Origin: Acestrorhynchus altus
Taxonomy: Eukaryota; Chordata; Actinopteri; Characiformes; Acestrorhynchidae
Assembly: GCA_034509495.1 (NCBI GenBank)
Contig: CM067521.1
Location: 1,268,656-1,332,655, forward strand
Length of the DNA: 64,000 bases
Direction: 5' to 3'
The position numbers and the translations under genes are program-made. Shown piece after piece: positions 22,230 to 33,045 of the stretch. Positions within the stretch are counted from its first letter, which is position 1. Every line of letters starts with the position of its first letter. The notes beneath the pieces were generated by a model. The model did not search any database. It saw only the letters and a program-made list of their open reading frames with translations, and was not told the DNA's origin.

Positions 22230-22845
22230 GGTACACTACCACAGTACAATACCATAGTACACTATTGTAATGTGCTACCATAACACATTACCATAATTCA
22301 CTACTGTAACACACTACCACAATACCACAATATACTACCATAATTCACTCTCATAACACACTACCACAATAGACCACCATAATACACTACCAGAATTCAC
22401 TACTGTAACACACTACCATAATACCACAATATACTACCATAATTCACTCTCATAACACACTACCACAATAGACCACCATAATACACTACCAGAATTCACT
22501 ACTGTAACACACTACCATAATACCACAATATACTACCATAATTCACTCTCATAACACACTTCCACAATAAACCACCATAAAACACTACCATAATTCACTC
22601 TCATAACACACTACCACAATAAACCACCATAATACATTACCATGATTCACTACCACAATACACTACCGTAATACATTACCATAATTCAGTACCGTAACAC
22701 ACTACCACAATATACTACCATAATTCCCTACTGTAACACACTTCCACAATAGACCACCATAATACACTACCACGATACACTACCATAATACACTACTGTA
22801 ATACCTTATCGTAATACACTACCATAATTACGGTAGCGTATTTTG
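22230..22845 (+). repeat. CACTACCATAATA array with 99-bp higher-order units
   Basis: A short AT-rich unit of about 13-14 bp (CACTACCATAATA, CACTACCACAATA, CACTACTGTAACA) forms the array. AATTCACTACTGTAACACAC recurs at 22295, 22394 and 22493, giving a 99-bp higher-order period. Later units lose this register. The ORFs around it are not coding. Confidence 0.9.
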
Positions 22846-23885
22846 ATAGTGTTATGCAAATGCTTTCTTCATTCATGGCCACGGCTCCTCTCCAATCTTC
22901 TCTTGCAGTAAAGAAAAGATTGGATCGAAGGTGTGGAACGTTGCCTATGAAGCTTGCTGGTTCTCCAGGCAGTTTTCCGAGAAACCAAAACCCGTATAAA
23001 AAGAAAGAGAAAATATGAAGGTCTGGCGCGGTGCTGGCCCCGTTTCATTCTGAGTCCCGAATCCATATTGGCCCATCGTACCTTCGGAACACTGGGCCAG
23101 ACCTGTTTTATAGAGGCAGCACAGATGTTATGGGAGATCCTGCCTGGAAGGATATCTGAGTGTGCATCCCTTGGCCAAAGAATATCAACTGCACTTGCCA
23201 ATTCAGTGGTGCTATTTCTTGACATATAAACTCAGATTTACAATACATTAGTGGTAAAACATTGTGTGCGATTGTAGTGTAAAAGTCAGTCATTATGTGC
23301 AGTCCATCCTTACTTTATCCCCGCCCTCATTTTCTTAACCCAATCTGAGCCAGAATAAACACAACGTCAACACCTGAGTGTGAATGAATGAAACTGCACA
23401 TTCAGACAGGTTTAGTCACCCAGACAACAGGTGGGTGCCACTGCCCGTCTGATGTTCTATTTTTTCTCTCAAGATGGTACATGTCTAATAGCCATCATTA
23501 TTCTTACTGTCTTATTACGAGCCTTAATTAAGTAATACACCAGCAGAAGGTGTCTAAGAAATGACATCACATGCCAAGCATGCGCCCAACGTCTAGCAGG
23601 GGATGCGGTGTGGAATTTTCAAGGGCATGATGCTGGAGTCGTTTTTTTCCCCCCTCAATTATCACGTATAAATCAGACCTTTATGGCTCCTAATTTTTCT
23701 CAGAGGGCAAATACACACTAAATCTTTTTGTGACATCTCCATTATTGAGCAATGGCTGCCTCTTTGCTGATAATGTTGTTTGTGTGCCAAGTGCTTGGCA
23801 ACGTGATAATGACTTAAATATCCTTGAGTGAAGTCAGACAGTCTGCCACTTATGGTACCTTGGTAGCACCATTTTGCCCTCTGAC
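22846..23885. other. Non-repetitive island, candidate regulatory DNA
   Basis: No repeat, gene or RNA was recognised. Bases 23480-23830 are AT-rich but complex, with TTAATTAA at 23524-23531 and several TAAT cores of the kind bound by homeodomain proteins. Conservation cannot be judged from one sequence. Confidence 0.35.
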
Positions 23886-24365
23886 AGCCTTGTTTTTACT
23901 CTCACTGTCCATCTGATCAGCTCCTCTGACCACACAGGAGCTCTTTGTGGTTCTATAATTCCAGACTGTAGTTCATCTGTTTCTCTGCAGACTTTATTCT
24001 CCTCCTTTCTCCCTGATCTTCAATGATCAGGACCCCACAGGACCACCACAGAGCAGATATGATGTGGGTGGTGGGTCATTCTCAGCACTGCAGTCACACT
24101 GACATGGTGGTGGTCTGTTAGTGGGTGTTGTGCTGGTACAAGTGGATTAGACACAGAAGTGCTGCTGGAGTGTTTAAACACTGTGTCCACTCACTGTCCA
24201 CTCTATCAGACACTCCTACCGAGTGTCTCCACCTTGTAGATGTAAAGTCAGAGACAGAAGCTCATCTGTTTCTGCACAGTTTGTGTTGGTCGTCCTCTAG
24301 TCCTTCATCAGTGCTCACAGGACGCTGCCCACAGGACGCTGTCGGCTGGTTGGTTGACAGACTGT
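23886..24365 (-). mobile_element. FB-A MITE copy 10
   Basis: It has a long left arm (TCTTTGTGGTTCTATAATTC, CTCCCTGATCTTCAATGATC), CACTCCTACCGAGTGTCTCC, and a central block ending in the tandem ACAGGACGCTG motif. The right arm is missing. Confidence 0.88.
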
Positions 24366-24752
24366 AGTAATTTCCTGCTGAATAAAGGTACATCAAACTG
24401 ACCTAGGGGTCTAAGAGTTAAGCACAGTCTTACAGTGGTTATCTCTCGGCTTCTCTTGATAAGGTGACAGCAGTTGCGATTGCTCTGGGGAAGGATTAAC
24501 TGCTCACTGTACTGACGTCCTCTGAACAGTGGAATGCAAAATAGTGTATATAATGGTGTGTGTGCCTCCTGAGAAATAAGCTGTTATTTATCTTGTTCCA
24601 TTGAAGGTATGGTGGTCCCTCATGTCCATGCCTCCATCCAAATCACCTGAACCCGAGATGACTGTGATCCACCAAACCCCTTTTCATAAAGCAACACAAA
24701 CCGCTTTCATTAACTGTTCCTTGTTGCAGAATCATATAAAATATGTACAGTA
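24366..24752. other. Unrecognised spacer between two MITEs
   Basis: Nothing identified. Confidence 0.5.
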
Positions 24753-25268
24753 ATTGATCTTCAATGATCAGCACCCCACAGGACCACCACAGAGCAGGAA
24801 TCACTGACACTGCTGGTGGTGGTGTGTTGCGCTGGTATAATTGAGAACAGTCCACCAACAAGAAGCCGACAGCGTCCTGTGGGCAGCGTCCTGTGAGCAC
24901 TGATTGAGGACTAGAGGATGAGCTTCTGTCTCTGACTTTACATCTACAAGGTGGAGACACTCGGTAGGAGTGTCTAATAGAGTGGACAGTGAGTGGACAC
25001 AGTGTTTAAACACTCCAGCAGCACTGCAGTGTCTGATCCACTCGTACCAGCGTAACACACACTAACACACCACCACCATGTCAGTGTGACTGCAGTGCTG
25101 AGAACGACCCACCACCCACATAATATCTGCTCTGTGGTGGTCCTGTGGGGTCCTGATCATTGAAGATCAGGGTGAAAGGAGGAGAATAAAGTCTGCAGAG
25201 AAACAGATGAACTACAGTCTGGAATTATAGAACCACAAAGATCTCCTGTGTGGTCAGAGGAACTAATG
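24753..25268 (+). mobile_element. FB-A MITE copy 11, both arms present
   Basis: Left arm TTGATCTTCAATGATCAGCA near 24755 pairs with right arm TCCTGATCATTGAAGATCAG near 25151. The central block and both CTCCAGCAGCAC-type motifs lie between. It is one of the best copies for seeing the foldback structure. Confidence 0.9.
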
Positions 25269-26099
25269 TTGTGATCTAAAGTGGTCTTTTTTGTAATGAT
25301 TGAGTTCCATCCAGTTAATTTGGGATGAATTAGACTGAAGTATCTGAAGTAAGCCATATCTAATCACTCAAGATCAGTCCCTGAACTCACTGAAGCTCTT
25401 GTGGCCGAACAGAATCAAATCCTCACATCCTGACATGCAATCAATAATCTGATAACTGCAGAACATCAGATTTTGTCAGTAAACTGATCAACACATTTCA
25501 TTGCACTTGGGTAATCAGACGCATAAACTTTGAGTTTCCCAGAGTCAGGTCATCTCAATCAGATTTCTATTCTTTAATCTGATCTAAGAAGTCAGAGTAT
25601 GCAGTTTACATGCCCATTTGAATACTCAGATTATCAGACATACAATGTTGATTGGATTATTCAGTGCACGCATTGTTCCAATATCTCGTCTAAATCATTT
25701 CAAGGAGAGAAAAAGTTGTTACAGCAGCTAATGGGAGTCAAACTCCCTGTTAAAGCCCTTCATCTCTGAAGAACCACTGGGTGAGCAGGTGTCTACAGAC
25801 CTTTCGGGTTTCCGTTTTGAGTCAGTGTGTGTGAAACCAAACAAGAACAAGCCAAGGCCAAGAACGCTCACTCAACAGCCTTCTCCGTTCAGTCTCATCT
25901 CTCTGCTGCTGATGGAGATAACCCGCGGACACGGTAAGCACTGCTTGTTAACCCAGACAAGGGCTTTAATGAACCTCATTGCCCCCAGGACAATTTTGTG
26001 GGGCTTTCGTACCTTGACATACATGTTTTCGCCATTTTCACGATTTAGTATTTATAGGAGACCATGTTCTGATCAAAAAATTACTTCTGTTTTTGTGTT
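25269..26099. other. Possible unclassified MITE in unique flank
   Basis: Bases 25420-25680 repeat the words AATCTGAT, CAGATT and CAGATTATCAG in both orientations, with TACATGCCCATTTGAATACT. This resembles a diverged MITE, but no clean ends were found. No coding signal. Confidence 0.3.
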
Positions 26100-26370
26100 T
26101 TATTTTTCACTTGTAAGGGCAGTAAAACACATTGCACAGTAGACAGATGATGTAAGATACGAAACAAATCCTGTAGAAATAAATAGATAATAATAAACAA
26201 TATAAAAAGAAGAATAGAATCTATGCAAATGTACAGGTGGAACATTGTGTGGATAGATTTTGCACATTTCTGAACAGGTATTGAAATTGTAGGCATTGCC
26301 CTGTAATAATAGATGTTATAATGACAGCAATGAGGTGTAGCAGCAAATATTGCACATTAAACAGAGGACG
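26100..26370 (-). repeat. AT-rich dispersed repeat fragment (relative of 39274-39560)
   Basis: Phrases TTGCACAG, TATTGCACATTAAA and GAAATAAATAGATAATAATA resemble the tail of a fish retroelement-like repeat that reads as AGAATTACTTTATTAATCC at 39285. The assignment is by memory and weak. Confidence 0.3.
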
Positions 26371-26472
26371 CACGGGAGACCATGTGTGCTGATGATGGCG
26401 AGTGTTTTTGAGCTGAAAATGCAAGAATTTAGACGAGTTAATTGAAGTGATTAGGCAATTTTGAACATCAGT

Positions 26473-26765
26473 GAGCAAAAGCAGACTTCTTGTTATCCTG
26501 CGTAACCCAATATCTGGGTCAGTGATGTCATCAGCCCCGCCCCTCCTGCCGATCAGTCAGAGTCTGTATGCAGGTCGAACACTAGAACGATCCTTTGTGA
26601 TTTAATTCCATTGCATACGAGTGGATTTTTAAGCTGTCCGAGCTGGATTGCCTGCTTATTTGATGTCACGTGTCTGTAGGTTACTCTGATCCTGAGATAT
26701 GAAGCCTAGAAAACGGCATGTACCTGCCCGCAGAGCGCAGATCTCGGGTTCCAAGGGTTCATTAG
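26473..26765 (+). repeat. REP-B copy with one 52-bp unit
   Basis: CCAATATCTGGGTCAGTGAT is followed by a single GC-rich unit starting near 26535 and the tail TAGGTTACTCTGATCCTGAG, ATATGAAGCCTAGAAAACGG, ATCTCGGGTTCC. Confidence 0.8.
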
Positions 26766-27911
26766 GCCACGCTGCTTTCATGCAAAACAGCCATGCAGTG
26801 TTTGTTCTCGCTCACAGCAGCAGCGCTGAGGAAAACATGTAATTCCCACTTTTCAAAGGTTTTACAACCTTTCATGTTCTGCACCGGATACTAATCAACA
26901 GACACTGGATATATAGTCTACTTTCATGGCCTTTGAATACAAGGCCACGACTTCAATTTTTTTTTGTTACGCGTAGAGGGTTAGAGGTGTCATTTATCCT
27001 CACGCACATTCCAGAAGATGAAATGATCGCTTCTCTGACATCTACAGTCTTGGAAAAAACAAAACAAACCACAGAGCAACTCAGGAGGTCTTCCACACCC
27101 TTCTCGTCGTCAGGTCTTCTGCCCATCACGACTGACAACGAAGCGGATCCTTTACGTAGCCATAGGAAATATCACCGAACCGCTTTTAATTACACATCTC
27201 GCTGGCTGCTGGCCTCTCCTCCTCGATGTGTGGCATGTGTCTAAAATTACACCGCCGTGTAGAAAGCTCTGGAAGACATGCGCCAGCTTGCAGCTCGCCC
27301 CCAATTTGTGGAATATGGAAGAACAATATTGCGGGATAATTAAAGGTGGAGGTAAATACGAGTGGTTCCTCGCAAAGGCCTTACATTAGAGGCCCAGAAA
27401 GCTCACCCACCTTTCTCCCTCTTATCCCTTCAGAAGTGTGAGGAATGTGCTAATGACAGTCAAAACCGTCCACAGCATGGCAAAGCTGGGAACGATACAT
27501 CAGCCTGCAAGCTTTCCCCACTTAATGCAGCCAAAAGAGTCATTTTTCAGAGAAAAGGCCAAAATAATAGTGGGATTAGGGCTGTAAAGCACTCATGTCT
27601 GTGGCCTCACGCAGGAGGATAAAACATTGATGTTTGCTCAAGCCATGCCCTGAATCCTACGCAAGAACACGATGCTTCACTTTTCCAAATGCTGGACAAC
27701 TATGGACAAATAAATCATCTCAATATGCTTCAGCTGAATGGTGATAAGATACAAAATATAAATATTAAAATCTAAAAAAGCAATGTGAAAAAATTAGGAT
27801 ACCCAATGAAATCCAAGTCCAAAATTTAAATGTGTATGCATATATTGTGCTCTGTTTATATCCTGATATATCGCTCAGCCCATATCCCGCTGTTTAAATC
27901 CCGATTTTAAG
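26766..27911. other. Non-repetitive flank, candidate regulatory DNA
   Basis: No recognised repeat. Bases 27170-27620 are complex, with TAATTACACAT and GGATAATTAAAGGTGG words. The ORFs do not resemble known proteins. Confidence 0.35.
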
Positions 27912-28040
27912 TCCTGTGAGCACTAATGAAGGACTAGAGGATGACCAACACAAACTGCGCAGAAACAGATGAGCTTCTGTCTCGGTAGGAGTGTCTAATG
28001 GAGTGGACAGTGAGTGGACACAGTGTTTAAGCACTCCAGC
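27912..28040 (+). mobile_element. FB-A MITE copy 12, 5' part (interrupted)
   Basis: The central block runs from TCCTGTGAGCACTAATGAAG to CACTCCAGCAGCAC, with a deletion between CTGTCT and CGGTAGGAGTG. The other part of the same copy resumes at about 28531 after a nested insertion. Confidence 0.85.
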
Positions 28041-28530
28041 AGCACAGTGTCAGGGACTGGGTGTTGGAGAGACAAAGACTAGGGAAGTGGAGGAAAACGC
28101 TGGGGTTTTGGATTTAATAAAATAAAGGACAACAAATCAGAACTGGTTACTCACTCTAACACAAAGAACACTAACTAAATCTAGACAAATAAAGGAACAG
28201 AATGAGAACTGACTTAGAAAACACACAAACTAGCAGAACATAAACTAACAAACAAACCATGAAGGAAACAAAAGTCTACAAACAAACCAAAGCAAGTCAT
28301 ACTAACATACAGATGGGAAACAAACAGACTGACCAAGACAAAGGGTCTTAAATACAACACAAAATTGACCACACCTGGGACATGATAATGAGGGGGCAGG
28401 GTTACAAATAAGACACAGCTTGTAAGGGGCGGAGCAAGGGAGGAGCCAGAACCAAAACAAACACTCCTAAGCACATGGGGTCAAACAACAACAAGAACAA
28501 GACAGCAAGACAGAAGTGAACAGGACTTTC
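28041..28530 (-). mobile_element. Nested repeat inserted in an FB-A MITE
   Basis: About 490 bp of A-rich sequence sits exactly where FB-A normally continues from AGCAGCAC to ACACACACTAACACACC. It has phrases CTGGGTGTTGGAGAGACAAA, TGACCACACCTGGGACATGA and TAAGGGGCGGAGCAAGGGAG, which I recall from another fish repeat, family unnamed. Its exact ends and strand are uncertain. Confidence 0.6.
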
Positions 28531-28800
28531 AAACACACACTAACACACCACCATGTCAGTGTGACTGCAGTGCTGAGAATGACCCACCACCCACATCATA
28601 TCTACTCTGTGGTGGTCCTGTGGGGTCCTGATCATTGAAGATCAGGGTGAAAGGAGGAGAATAAAGTCTGCAGAGAAACAGATGAACCACAGTCTGGAAT
28701 TATAGAACCACAAAGAGCTGCTGTGTGATCAGAGGAGCTGATAGAGTGGACAGAGAGAGGAGAAGCAAGGAGGTGGTCATAATGTTATGGTTCATGAAGA
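28531..28800 (+). mobile_element. FB-A MITE copy 12, 3' part
   Basis: It resumes with CACACACTAACACACCACCA and continues through a complete right arm to the terminus GTGGTCATAATGTTATGGTT. Confidence 0.88.
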
Positions 28801-29289
28801 TGACAATAAGACAAGTGAGGACCAGAAATGTGAGAAATCAGCGAGTGAGAGCAGCTGGAATGACAGTATAAACAGAGGAATGAAAAACCACCAGGCACAA
28901 TATGCCTACATGAGTGCAGAATATTAATTCACTCGTCTTTTTCATCACCTCCAGCCAAACGCAGAAAGAGAAGGAATGCGGTGGATCATCTCTGATGGTC
29001 TCCTTGAAAGAAGAAATAACAACAGTTAGGTTGTTGTGACAGACCTAAGGAAGGTAAGACTGAATCCTGAACTGCCCGACGACAGATGAACTTTGCTTCA
29101 TTTCAATTAAAACAATTGAGAAGGAGGCCAGTCACAAAGTGAAGACGAAGACGATTTATTAGAAACTGTTATTTTAATTTGCGTCTGTCATACGTTCGTA
29201 GTGTTAGATTCCCCAAAATTGTGACTATTCCAAAAAAGACCATTATATTAACAAGTGCTTCTGGTCCACTTTGAGTGCCCAGCAGCAAA
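28801..29289. other. Flank, nothing recognised
   Basis: No feature could be supported. Confidence 0.5.
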
Positions 29290-29450
29290 TCTAACTCCAT
29301 TTATTTTTACATTTATGGAATTTATCAGACGCCCTTTTCCAGAACAACTTACAAAAGTGCTTTGCTGTTCACTCGGAGAATATCCTTCGCTAGTAAACGA
29401 GGCTAGAATCTAAAGATTCCTCACGATTAGATCCTGTTGAACACAAATGT
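29290..29450 (-). repeat. LINE 3' tail, inverted
   Basis: On the - strand the end reads as a degenerate AAGTTGTTCTGGAAAAGGGC, GTCTGATAAATTCC, ATAAATGTAAAAATAAATGG. This is the typical 3' end of L2/CR1-type LINEs and SINEs that share their tails in teleosts. The same family is on + at 41800-42092. Confidence 0.65.
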
Positions 29451-30334
29451 ACATTTTTCAGTGTACTGTCTATCTGAAAAATAGAATATTATGAAAAATG
29501 TAAATGTATATAACTGAATTCAATAAGCTTTTACATTCATTACATGTAAACCAAAACAATAATATTTTATTACAATATCTAATGTTTTGAGATATGAGAC
29601 CCAATAGAAATGTATTAACATTCATAAATGTTCCCTACAAGATTAAATACAAAATTATATAATGGAATATCAATCAATATAAAGCTGGGTTTGTACTTGT
29701 GATCTACAGTTTAACTGCCCATATTTCTAATTTAATTTCATAAAATGCCATTCCAATCTAAACACTGCAAAATTCACCTGTCCAACCCACTTCCTGTGCA
29801 GAAAAGGTTATAAGGGTCTTGACTTATATGTACAAAAAAATGATCCTCATTGCCCTAACAAACTGCAGAGATAATTAGAGCAGAGTTCATGCTGGTTCAA
29901 GGCCGAGTGTTTGATTTCAGTGCCGCAGGCGGCAGGCCTTTGACAGGTGGTTTAGCCGCCCAGTCTAGGGACCTCCACCGAGCCAGAGGCCCTTAGGGGC
30001 CTCCAGTTGGCCATGTTAACTTTGACTCCACCTCAGTGCCATAGAGATTTAAGAGCACACAGGAAACCTGAGTGTGGTTTTCCTCTATGAGTTAGGTGTG
30101 TGTCCTTCCTGGGCCTGTCTACTACAGGCAGTACGTCTCAGATGTTGTCTGCGACAATGCAGTTCAACGGTTCATTGTCAGCCAAGCAGACTGAAGTGCC
30201 CGCAGTGTGCACAGCACATCACAAATATGATATATGTTCTGTAACTTAGATTTTCCTTCTAGAGAATGGGATAGTATGATGTGGCTTCCAAAATTGAGAG
30301 TTTATCCACAAAAACATAATTTATATCTGTAATT
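29451..30334. other. AT-rich flank plus a GC-richer unique block
   Basis: Bases 29451-29880 are AT-rich with nothing recognised. Bases 29880-30200 are non-repetitive and richer in GC (for example TTTGACAGGTGG), and are a weak candidate for conserved non-coding DNA. Confidence 0.35.
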
Positions 30335-30338
30335 AAAA

Positions 30339-30373
<35 letters not shown>

Positions 30374-30377
30374 ATAT
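30335..30377 (+). repeat. (AAAT)n microsatellite
   Basis: About ten AAAT units lie immediately upstream of the 65-68-bp tandem array. Confidence 0.95.
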
Positions 30378-30380
30378 ATA

Positions 30381-30785
30381 CTACTAAAGCATGAGTAGAC
30401 TGATAAATCACTGTACTGATCAGTTATTGATCTCAGTGTTACTGAACTCTACTAAAGCATGAGTAGACTGATAAATCACTGTACTGATCAGTTATTGATC
30501 TCAGTGTTACTGAACTCTACTAAAGCATGAGTAGACTGATAAATCACTGTGATCAGTTATTGATCTCAGTGTTAGTGAGCTCTACTAAAGCATGAGTAGA
30601 CTGATAAATCACTGTGATCAGTTATTGATCTCAGTGTTACTGAACTCTACTAAAGCATGAATAGACTGATAAATCACAGTGATCAGTTATTGATCTCAGT
30701 GTTACTGAACTCTACTAAAGCAGGAGTAGACTGATAAATCACAGTGATCAGTTATTGATCTCAGTGTTACTGAACTCTACTAAAG
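30381..30785 (+). repeat. Tandem array, six units of 65-68 bp
   Basis: Units begin with CTACTAAAGC at 30381, 30449, 30517, 30582, 30647 and 30712, with a partial unit at 30777. Each contains GAGTAGACTGATAAATCAC, TGATCAGTTATTGATCTCAG and TGTTACTGAACT. The first two units are 68 bp. The later ones lost three bases (CTGTACTGATC to CTGTGATC), which gives the order of change within the array. Confidence 0.95.
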
Positions 30786-31320
30786 CTTATTTAACAATAT
30801 GATTTACATATCTGTATTTTTTGTTTGTGTTGAATATATTGTATAGTAACATGTATTTACATATGTTTACTCTGAATTACTTTACAGTCCATATGAAGAT
30901 CAGTTTAAAGTTACAGTCATCTTTTTAATGAACCTTTAGGGGATGTGTTCTAAATGTATACTGAATATGCTTTATTGTAAAGTATAATAATGGAATATAT
31001 TGAATGTTTTTGAACATATATTTTTCTATATTTTCAGAATTTACTACATAACAATTTAATATTTTAATTTTTCCCAGTTGTTAAGTGTGTTTTCCTAATT
31101 CTTTGTGCCTTAAATGAATAGAAAAAAGTTATTTGTCCCGGTAAACATTGCTTTTGTGGTCAGCACATTGATATTTTGAAAATGATCTATTTTTAAGAAT
31201 ATTCACAGTCTATTCAGTGCTGAAAATAGACTTTAAGAAGTCTTCCTGGAATTGGGGGTACTTTGAAGACCTTTCTAGAACTGTCCAGAATTATCTAGAA
31301 CTTTCTAGAACTTTTTGGGA
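30786..31320. other. AT-rich flank upstream of the 31321 pseudogene
   Basis: Nothing recognised. TCTAGAACTTTCTAGAACTT lies just before the pseudogene. Confidence 0.45.
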
Positions 31321-32226
31321 CTGCAGCTGAGGAGCGGAAGACATACCCTAACCAAAAAGACCTCAACGATCTGATCAGAGACCTTGGTCTCACCAAGTCC
31401 AACGCTGAGCTTCTGACATCAAAGTTCAAGCAATGGAACTTATTAGATGAAAGCGTCAAAGTCACAGATCAGAGGAAGTGTCACCAAGTTTTTTCCAGCT
31501 TGTTCAGTCATCAAGATGGACTGTGCTTCTGCAACAATGAGGCCAGTCTATGTGAGGATATAGGTATCACCTGTAACCCGAAGGAGTGGCGCCTCTTCAT
31601 AGACAGTTCATGCAAGAGCCTCAAAACCGTGCTGCTTCACAATGGGAACAAGTATCCGTCTCTTCCTGTAGCTCACTCGGCGCACCTGAAAGAGGAACAC
31701 ACCAGTGTCACAGGTGGGACTGGCTTCAGTGGACAGAGTTCTCTGTGGGGAAGAACAGCGTAACGTGGGAGCCACTGGTGGACCCCCGCAAGGTGCTGAT
31801 GTCACCACTACACATCAAGTTGGGGCTCATAAAACAATTTGTCATGGCTCTAGGTAATGAGTAAAGAGCTTTCAAGTACCTCCAAGATCTTTTCCCTAAG
31901 CTGTCTGAAGCAAAGGTCAAACTGGTGTCTTCGTCGGACCACAAATCAAGATCATAGAGTGAAGCAAAGATAAAAACTGTGCAGAACTGGTTCTAGGACT
32001 ATACTGCAATGGGCTGCAGGACGTCACTTAAAAACCATATCCTTGATGCTCATCTTGAGAAGTTCAAAGAGAACATGGGAGCTTATTCAGAGGAGCAAGG
32101 CGAGCGCTTTCACCAGAACATTATGAACATTGTTACCAAGGACAATATAACGAGAACATGAAGGGCGACTGTATTTGGGGACTGATTTGTGAAACTGATT
32201 TGCAGTTTAGTCATAAATCTCGGTAA
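31321..32226 (+). pseudogene. Broken copy of an uncharacterised multicopy protein family
   Basis: An intronless reading frame opens at about 31323 with AAEERKTYPNQKDLNDLIRD, LGLTKSNAELLTSKFKQWN, RKCHQVFSSLFSHQDGLCFC and EWRLFIDSSCKSLKTVLLHN, up to HLKEEHTSVT near 31710. The frame then changes. The neighbouring frame carries WTEFSVGKNSVTWEPLVDPR, then KVLMSPLHIKLGLIKQFVMA, to a stop at 31862-31864. More family-like pieces follow (YLQDLFPKLSEAKVK, then ENMKGDCIWGLICETDLQFS near 32154-32210). From memory, the same words occur in uncharacterised, highly repeated proteins of fish and arthropods, where a segment of roughly 50-60 residues separates the first two parts; it is missing here. That suggests a dead mobile-element gene or retrocopy. 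Molecular function is unknown and I do not assign one. Confidence 0.7.
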
Positions 32227-33045
32227 ACCACACACATCTGAACGGTTTTTGGTCTTCTGTGTAAATTTGCAATGCATACAGTGTTCTTAGTCTGACTGTA
32301 TGAATGAAAAGATGCAAAATCGACTGTTTCCGTGGTCACAGAAGCGAAGTTTAGATTGAATGTAGGCACTTCTGCGTTTGTTTCAGACACAAGCAACGGG
32401 AATATAACACTAAAAGGCTGGGAACAAAACTCCCGTTACGTGGTGTAATCAGTCTAACTCTGTTCTTCCTGACATTGTATCACATACTTTTATATGTAAA
32501 AATGAACAAAAGCACACTATTTTCACAGTCCGACGTCCCAAAAACCCACATACGAAAGTCTGTTTGAGAACAACTCAGTTTGAGTACTTTGGACACCAGA
32601 CATCTCGGTTGATGGAATACATGTGGGGTAATGGGACATAATGTAAATGGGGTTTTTCACAGTGCTATCACTTTAAATGTTTGACGGCTGATCATCAGAG
32701 TGAAACTCGTTTAGATGTTTTTACGCATCGCAAAGCCACTGCAAATGTGTCTTGTCATGCATGTCTAGGAACAAGAAGTACACACAGGAGAAGCTCCGAA
32801 AGGTTGCATAACAAACATTTCTTAGCGTCGTCTGCAGAGTTAGACAGTTCTTTCCATCCGAGGAAGAAATGCATTCATATTCACATTTTCCATGCATGCT
32901 GCCATAGATGCGAACTGACTGTGATGTTGATTTCTGAAAGAAAGAGAACAAAAATGAAGAGAAGTGAGGGGGGGGTGAACTGAGGGGGGGGGGGGGGGTT
33001 GTCATACAAAAGTATAAAAAATGTTGTTCTACAGTTACATTCATG
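32227..33045. other. Flank after the pseudogene
   Basis: Bases 32227-32480 may be the 3' tail of the same repeated gene family. G-runs lie at about 32967-32975 and 32983-32998. No coding signal. Confidence 0.35.

Noticed and set aside
24125..24367. A recurring peptide (TECLHLVDVKSETEAHLFLHSL) in many ORFs on both strands
   Set aside because: It looks like a conserved protein family, but each occurrence lies in the central block of an FB-A MITE copy. The likeness is DNA-level repeat identity, with stops at random places.
30381..30785. CRISPR-like array of regularly spaced repeats
   Set aside because: The whole 65-68-bp unit repeats, with no variable spacers, in a vertebrate genome. The same holds for the CCAAT minisatellite at 35420.
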